64,000 nt of DNA from Clostridium sp. M62/1 (GTDB lineage: Bacteria > Bacillota > Clostridia > Lachnospirales > Lachnospiraceae): contig NZ_CP085988.1 of the NCBI RefSeq assembly GCF_020736365.1, positions 1 to 64,000 of the forward strand, read 5' to 3'. Positions 60,913 to 64,000 of the stretch are shown here, in pieces. Below the pieces are notes generated by a model, which searched no databases, was not told the origin of the DNA, and was given only the letters and a program-made list of their open reading frames with translations. The translations under genes and the position numbers were made by a program. Numbering within the stretch: position 1 is the first letter of the stretch; the number at the start of each line of letters is the position of its first letter.

Positions 60913-61818
60913 ATGGGCGGCATGAAAGTGTCAAACATGGATTTTATAAAACTGCTGCCCGCCTTCATGCAGGACGACGAGGCAGCGATCGCACTCAGCA
61001 AGGCCGTGAACAAGCTCATAGGTGAGCCGGGCAAACGTCTGGCCACAATCCGCACATGGGACAAGGTAGACGAGCTCACAGAGGCGGAGTGCAACGAAAT
61101 GGCGTGGGAGCTGGACATTGACTGGTACGACTCCGAAGGCATGAGCCTGACAGAGAAGCGGAACACAATCAAGCTCGCGCAGCAGATCAAAAGAAAACGC
61201 GGTACCAAGTGGGCCGTTGAGCGTCTGATCGGCGCATACTTCGGCGAGGGCTATGTCATGGAGTGGTTCGAGATGGACGACTCCCCGTACACCTTCGCGG
61301 CTCTAACCACAAACGCGAACACCGACGGCGAAAATTTTAATAAATTTGTTGACGCCGTTCAGGCTGCCAAAAATGTGCGCTCGCATATCGCGGGCGTTTT
61401 CTATTACTGGCAGCAGGGGCCGGATCCCGGTATTGAGTGTGCGCTGAACACGGAGCTGCACCGTTATGATTTTGTAAAATGCGGTACCAACCCGCGAACG
61501 GCCACGATCGGCTTCGTGATAAAGCCGAGCATTGAAACAGATCCGGAAGTGAAGCCGTACCTATACGACTACACTCACGCCGGAACTACAACCTGCGGAA
61601 CATATCCGCAGCCCGGAACACTCGGCGCCGTCGTAAAGCAAGCGGCTGCAGCCGAGCCTGACACCGAGGCGTTCCGTTACAACTACCCTGAATGTGGAAT
61701 AACTCCACGGCCGGGGACGTTGGGCTCAGTTATAAAACGCGCAGCAGCCACGAACGAAAAGGCGGCCCTGTTCTGCTATCCGTTCGTAAAATGCGGAACT
61801 AAGCGCTGCGGGGAATAA
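60913..61818 (+). CDS. Tail protein I-like (copy B)
   Basis: Identical to 12058-12963, with the same start choice. Confidence 0.8.
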   Translation: MGGMKVSNMDFIKLLPAFMQDDEAAIALSKAVNKLIGEPGKRLATIRTWDKVDELTEAECNEMAWELDIDWYDSEGMSLTEKRNTIKLAQQIKRKRGTKWAVERLIGAYFGEGYVMEWFEMDDSPYTFAALTTNANTDGENFNKFVDAVQAAKNVRSHIAGVFYYWQQGPDPGIECALNTELHRYDFVKCGTNPRTATIGFVIKPSIETDPEVKPYLYDYTHAGTTTCGTYPQPGTLGAVVKQAAAAEPDTEAFRYNYPECGITPRPGTLGSVIKRAAATNEKAALFCYPFVKCGTKRCGE

Positions 61819-61837
61819 ACCGAAAGGAGGGCACAAA

Positions 61838-62149
61838 ATGGCATACTTCGGCGAAGCCTACATGGGACGAAGGCGGCAGCAGTGGCTCCGCTCTCTCGCC
61901 TATGTCGAGGCTCAGACAAACGGCACATGGCACCGCGGAACGATCAACCAGAAAAAGATCGAAGGCGAAAACGTGGTAGTTATGGCGACGTTCCCGACGC
62001 TGGACTCTATCGCCTGCACGATCAACGCCTCCCGTCTGATCGACACCTACGGGGAGCAGGCAGCATACCAGCAGAGAACTATCAACAAAGTGGCCGGACA
62101 GGGAACCATGATCAAGATCACGATCCCGATATATGAAGTCACAGCATAA
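61838..62149 (+). CDS. Small tail-region protein (copy B)
   Basis: Identical to 12983-13294. Confidence 0.65.
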   Translation: MAYFGEAYMGRRRQQWLRSLAYVEAQTNGTWHRGTINQKKIEGENVVVMATFPTLDSIACTINASRLIDTYGEQAAYQQRTINKVAGQGTMIKITIPIYEVTA

Positions 62150-62169
62150 AGGAAGGAGGAAGCAGACAC

Positions 62170-62595
62170 ATGTATAACGCAACAAAATGGCTCGACAAAG
62201 TGGTAGACGTCGATAGCGGCGAGGTCATTCAGGCCGGAACCGATCAGAGCGCCGCCCACTTCAACAACATGGAGAGCGGGATCACAGACGCCAGCGTGGC
62301 CGCTGCCATGCTCCTGATCGCAGCCGGAGAGCTCCAGTCTCAGACAGAGATCGAGCGCCACGTCGTAGAACTGAAAAACACGGCGAGCTATCCGTTCAAC
62401 AACTCCACTAAGACCGTGAGCCTTGCGATCACTCGCGACAACACAGACTACACCGTGGACGCGGATATTCAGGCCCACACCGGAAATGTCGGCGAGATCC
62501 AGATCTACGACAAGCAGCTCAACGGCTTCAAGGTCAAGTACGACGGAAGCGCCGAGAGCGCCACCCTTATTTTAAGAATCAAAGGAGGTAAATAA
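62170..62595 (+). CDS. Tail fibre-like protein (copy B)
   Basis: Identical to 13315-13740. Confidence 0.55.
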   Translation: MYNATKWLDKVVDVDSGEVIQAGTDQSAAHFNNMESGITDASVAAAMLLIAAGELQSQTEIERHVVELKNTASYPFNNSTKTVSLAITRDNTDYTVDADIQAHTGNVGEIQIYDKQLNGFKVKYDGSAESATLILRIKGGK

Positions 62596-62598
62596 ACC

Positions 62599-62967
62599 AT
62601 GGCAAAAATCAACGACGTGCAGGTGATCGAGAAGAACACCGGCGAAAAGATCCAGTGGGAGCAGGACGGCTACCGTCTCAGCTTCGACGACGACGCGCTC
62701 AGCGTCAAGGTTACCAAGTATCAGGGCGACGAGGCCCGCACCCTCGACGTGTGCATGGATCGCGGCGGTGATCTCATGCTCGGCACCCAGCCCGGCGGCC
62801 GCTATGTGGCCCAGATCGAGATCCCGGCCGCAACCTATACCGAGACACCGATCGAACCGCAGGAAGGCGCCGACGAGTCCGGCGATACCAACCGCCAGAC
62901 CGTAGAGCACACAAAGAACCCGCTCGACATGGCAGAGGTGAAGCTGATCCTCTGGAGCATTGAATAA
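62599..62967 (+). CDS. Small virion-region protein (copy B)
   Basis: Identical to 13744-14112. Confidence 0.6.
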   Translation: MAKINDVQVIEKNTGEKIQWEQDGYRLSFDDDALSVKVTKYQGDEARTLDVCMDRGGDLMLGTQPGGRYVAQIEIPAATYTETPIEPQEGADESGDTNRQTVEHTKNPLDMAEVKLILWSIE

Positions 62968-62987
62968 GCAGAAAGGAGCACAAGAAA

Positions 62988-64000
62988 ATGGCAAATTTTG
63001 ACCTCACCAATCTGGCAGTAAAAATGATCTGCCCGAACAACGTCGTCAAGACAGACGACACCGATCTCCCTTCCGTTCTGGTGTATATCCCGAAGTTTAA
63101 GAACTCGGACGTACTCACCGGCGGAAATGACAGCACCCACCCGGCCTTTATCGTCAACGGCGTGGAAATCCCCGGCTTTTACTACGGCAAGTATCAGGCC
63201 AAGGTTTACAACTCCGTAGCGTACAGCCTGCCGGGCGAAGATCCGACCGCAAGTATCAACTTCGACACCGCACGCGCACGCTGCGAGGCCAAGGGCGCAG
63301 GCTGGCACCTGAGCACTAACGCAGAATGGGCCGCGATCGCTCTCTGGTGCAAGAAAAACGGCTTCCTCCCGTATGGTAACAACAACTACGGCAAAGACAG
63401 CCGCGAAAGTAATTACAAAGCCGCGCCGAGCTACTACGAAAGCGGCAAGATCGCGAGAGTTGCAACTGGTACCGGCCCGATCTCATGGAGCCACGACAAG
63501 ACCATGGCTGGTATCTGGGATCTGAACGGCAACGTGTGGGAATGGCAGGGAGGAATCCGCCTTGTTTGGGGTGAGCTTCAGATCCTCGCAAACAACGACG
63601 CAGCCGATCCGGACAACCCTCAGAACGCAACGAGCACATGCTGGAAGGCTATCAACGCCGCAGACGGCGCCCTCGTGGATCCTGAGAGCAAGACGACCGA
63701 CAGCTCCGCCCATGTTTCCGGTAAAACCGTAAAACTGGACTATGTGAACAACAAGTGGACGTACTCTACTTCGATCACCAACGCCAAAGATGAAAGCCGA
63801 AGCTGCGCCTTTTATCAGGTTGCTGCCGACAGCTCGATCGGAGACGCTGCCAAGGTTATGCTGCGCGCTCTCGCCCTTCTCCCGGACTCTGACGTCACTA
63901 CTGACGTATACGAGGGCGACTACATGTGGTGGAATAACGGCGTAGCCGAGCGCTGCGTGTTTCGCGGGGGCCGCTGGTACTCCGGTGCGAGCGCTGGTGT
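62988..64000 (+). CDS. DGR target 1, truncated by the window end (copy B)
   Basis: Same as 14133-15145; the window stops inside VR1 (VR starts at 63950). Confidence 0.9.
   Translation, partial: MANFDLTNLAVKMICPNNVVKTDDTDLPSVLVYIPKFKNSDVLTGGNDSTHPAFIVNGVEIPGFYYGKYQAKVYNSVAYSLPGEDPTASINFDTARARCEAKGAGWHLSTNAEWAAIALWCKKNGFLPYGNNNYGKDSRESNYKAAPSYYESGKIARVATGTGPISWSHDKTMAGIWDLNGNVWEWQGGIRLVWGELQILANNDAADPDNPQNATSTCWKAINAADGALVDPESKTTDSSAHVSGKTVKLDYVNNKWTYSTSITNAKDESRSCAFYQVAADSSIGDAAKVMLRALALLPDSDVTTDVYEGDYMWWNNGVAERCVFRGGRWYSGASAG

Larger units (their letters stand above)
48860..64000. repeat. Terminal redundancy, copy B
   Basis: Second pass over the sequence seen at 1-15145, without the indels of the first 3.8 kb. 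It ends inside DGR target 1 at the window edge. The 51 bases of VR1 present here are identical to those of copy A, so both passes represent one VR1 state. Confidence 0.95.

Noticed and set aside
1..64000. tRNA or rRNA genes
   Set aside because: I looked for cloverleaf-like segments in the intergenic gaps and saw none; gaps are mostly under 100 bases.

Overview
The window is most of one and a third turns of a circularly closing temperate-type phage genome. Bases 1-15145 recur as 48860-64000. Positions in the error-free part of the repeat are offset by exactly 48855 bp (for example 4411 and 53266), so one genome unit is about 48.86 kb. The first 3.8 kb carries seven single-base indels plus a few substitutions that break five genes; all of these genes are intact in the second copy. 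The next 11.3 kb shows no difference that I noticed by eye. I read this as sequencing error at a contig end, not as gene decay. The sequence is GC-rich, nearly every gene has an AAGGAGG-type ribosome site, and families such as RecU, an LLH-type holin, XRE repressors and ERF point to a gut Clostridia (Bacillota) host. The exact host is inference.

Layout of one unit, almost all on the + strand. 40567-48908 (head): tail-completion protein Z-like, terminase small and large subunits of the lambda Nu1/A type, a small W-like connector, portal, ClpP-type prohead protease with a nested scaffold start, decoration protein and major capsid protein. 48936-62967, also present as 77-14112 (connectors and contractile tail): sheath, tube, tail chaperone with a probable -1 frameshift, tape measure, LysM protein, hub, spike, W/gp25-like, J-like and I-like baseplate proteins, and small tail proteins. 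A lambda-type head with a contractile tail implies myovirus morphology. 14133-17802: a diversity-generating retroelement (DGR). 17781-20809: lysis genes. 20875-24007: lysogeny/control region with one minus-strand gene, two XRE repressors, an IS30-type DDE transposase and a separate IS30-type HTH protein. 24027-40283: early operon with recombination (Gam-like, ERF, SSB, RecU, DnaQ exonuclease), replication initiation, three DNA methyltransferases, an orphan MazF/PemK-like toxin and a late-regulator-like protein.

The most striking part is the DGR. The template repeat (16261-16375) matches three variable repeats in register: the C-terminus of a lectin-fold target (15095-15209), a second target lying 8-9 kb away inside the early operon (25833-25937), and a stranded repeat between two identical avd genes (15678-15792). 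By hand alignment all 51 substitutions (18, 16 and 17) fall on template adenines. The stranded repeat has the template's left flank and the target's right flank. That is the junction expected from an unequal VR x TR crossover, which duplicated a 583-bp unit containing avd. Because it differs from the first VR, mutagenic homing has continued since the duplication. The stranded repeat and the TR are both preceded by a ribosome site and a GTG codon.

No tyrosine or serine integrase is visible. The IS30-type transposase is the only candidate integration enzyme, and nested palindromes and promoter-embedded operators surround it. No tRNA genes or CRISPR arrays were seen.
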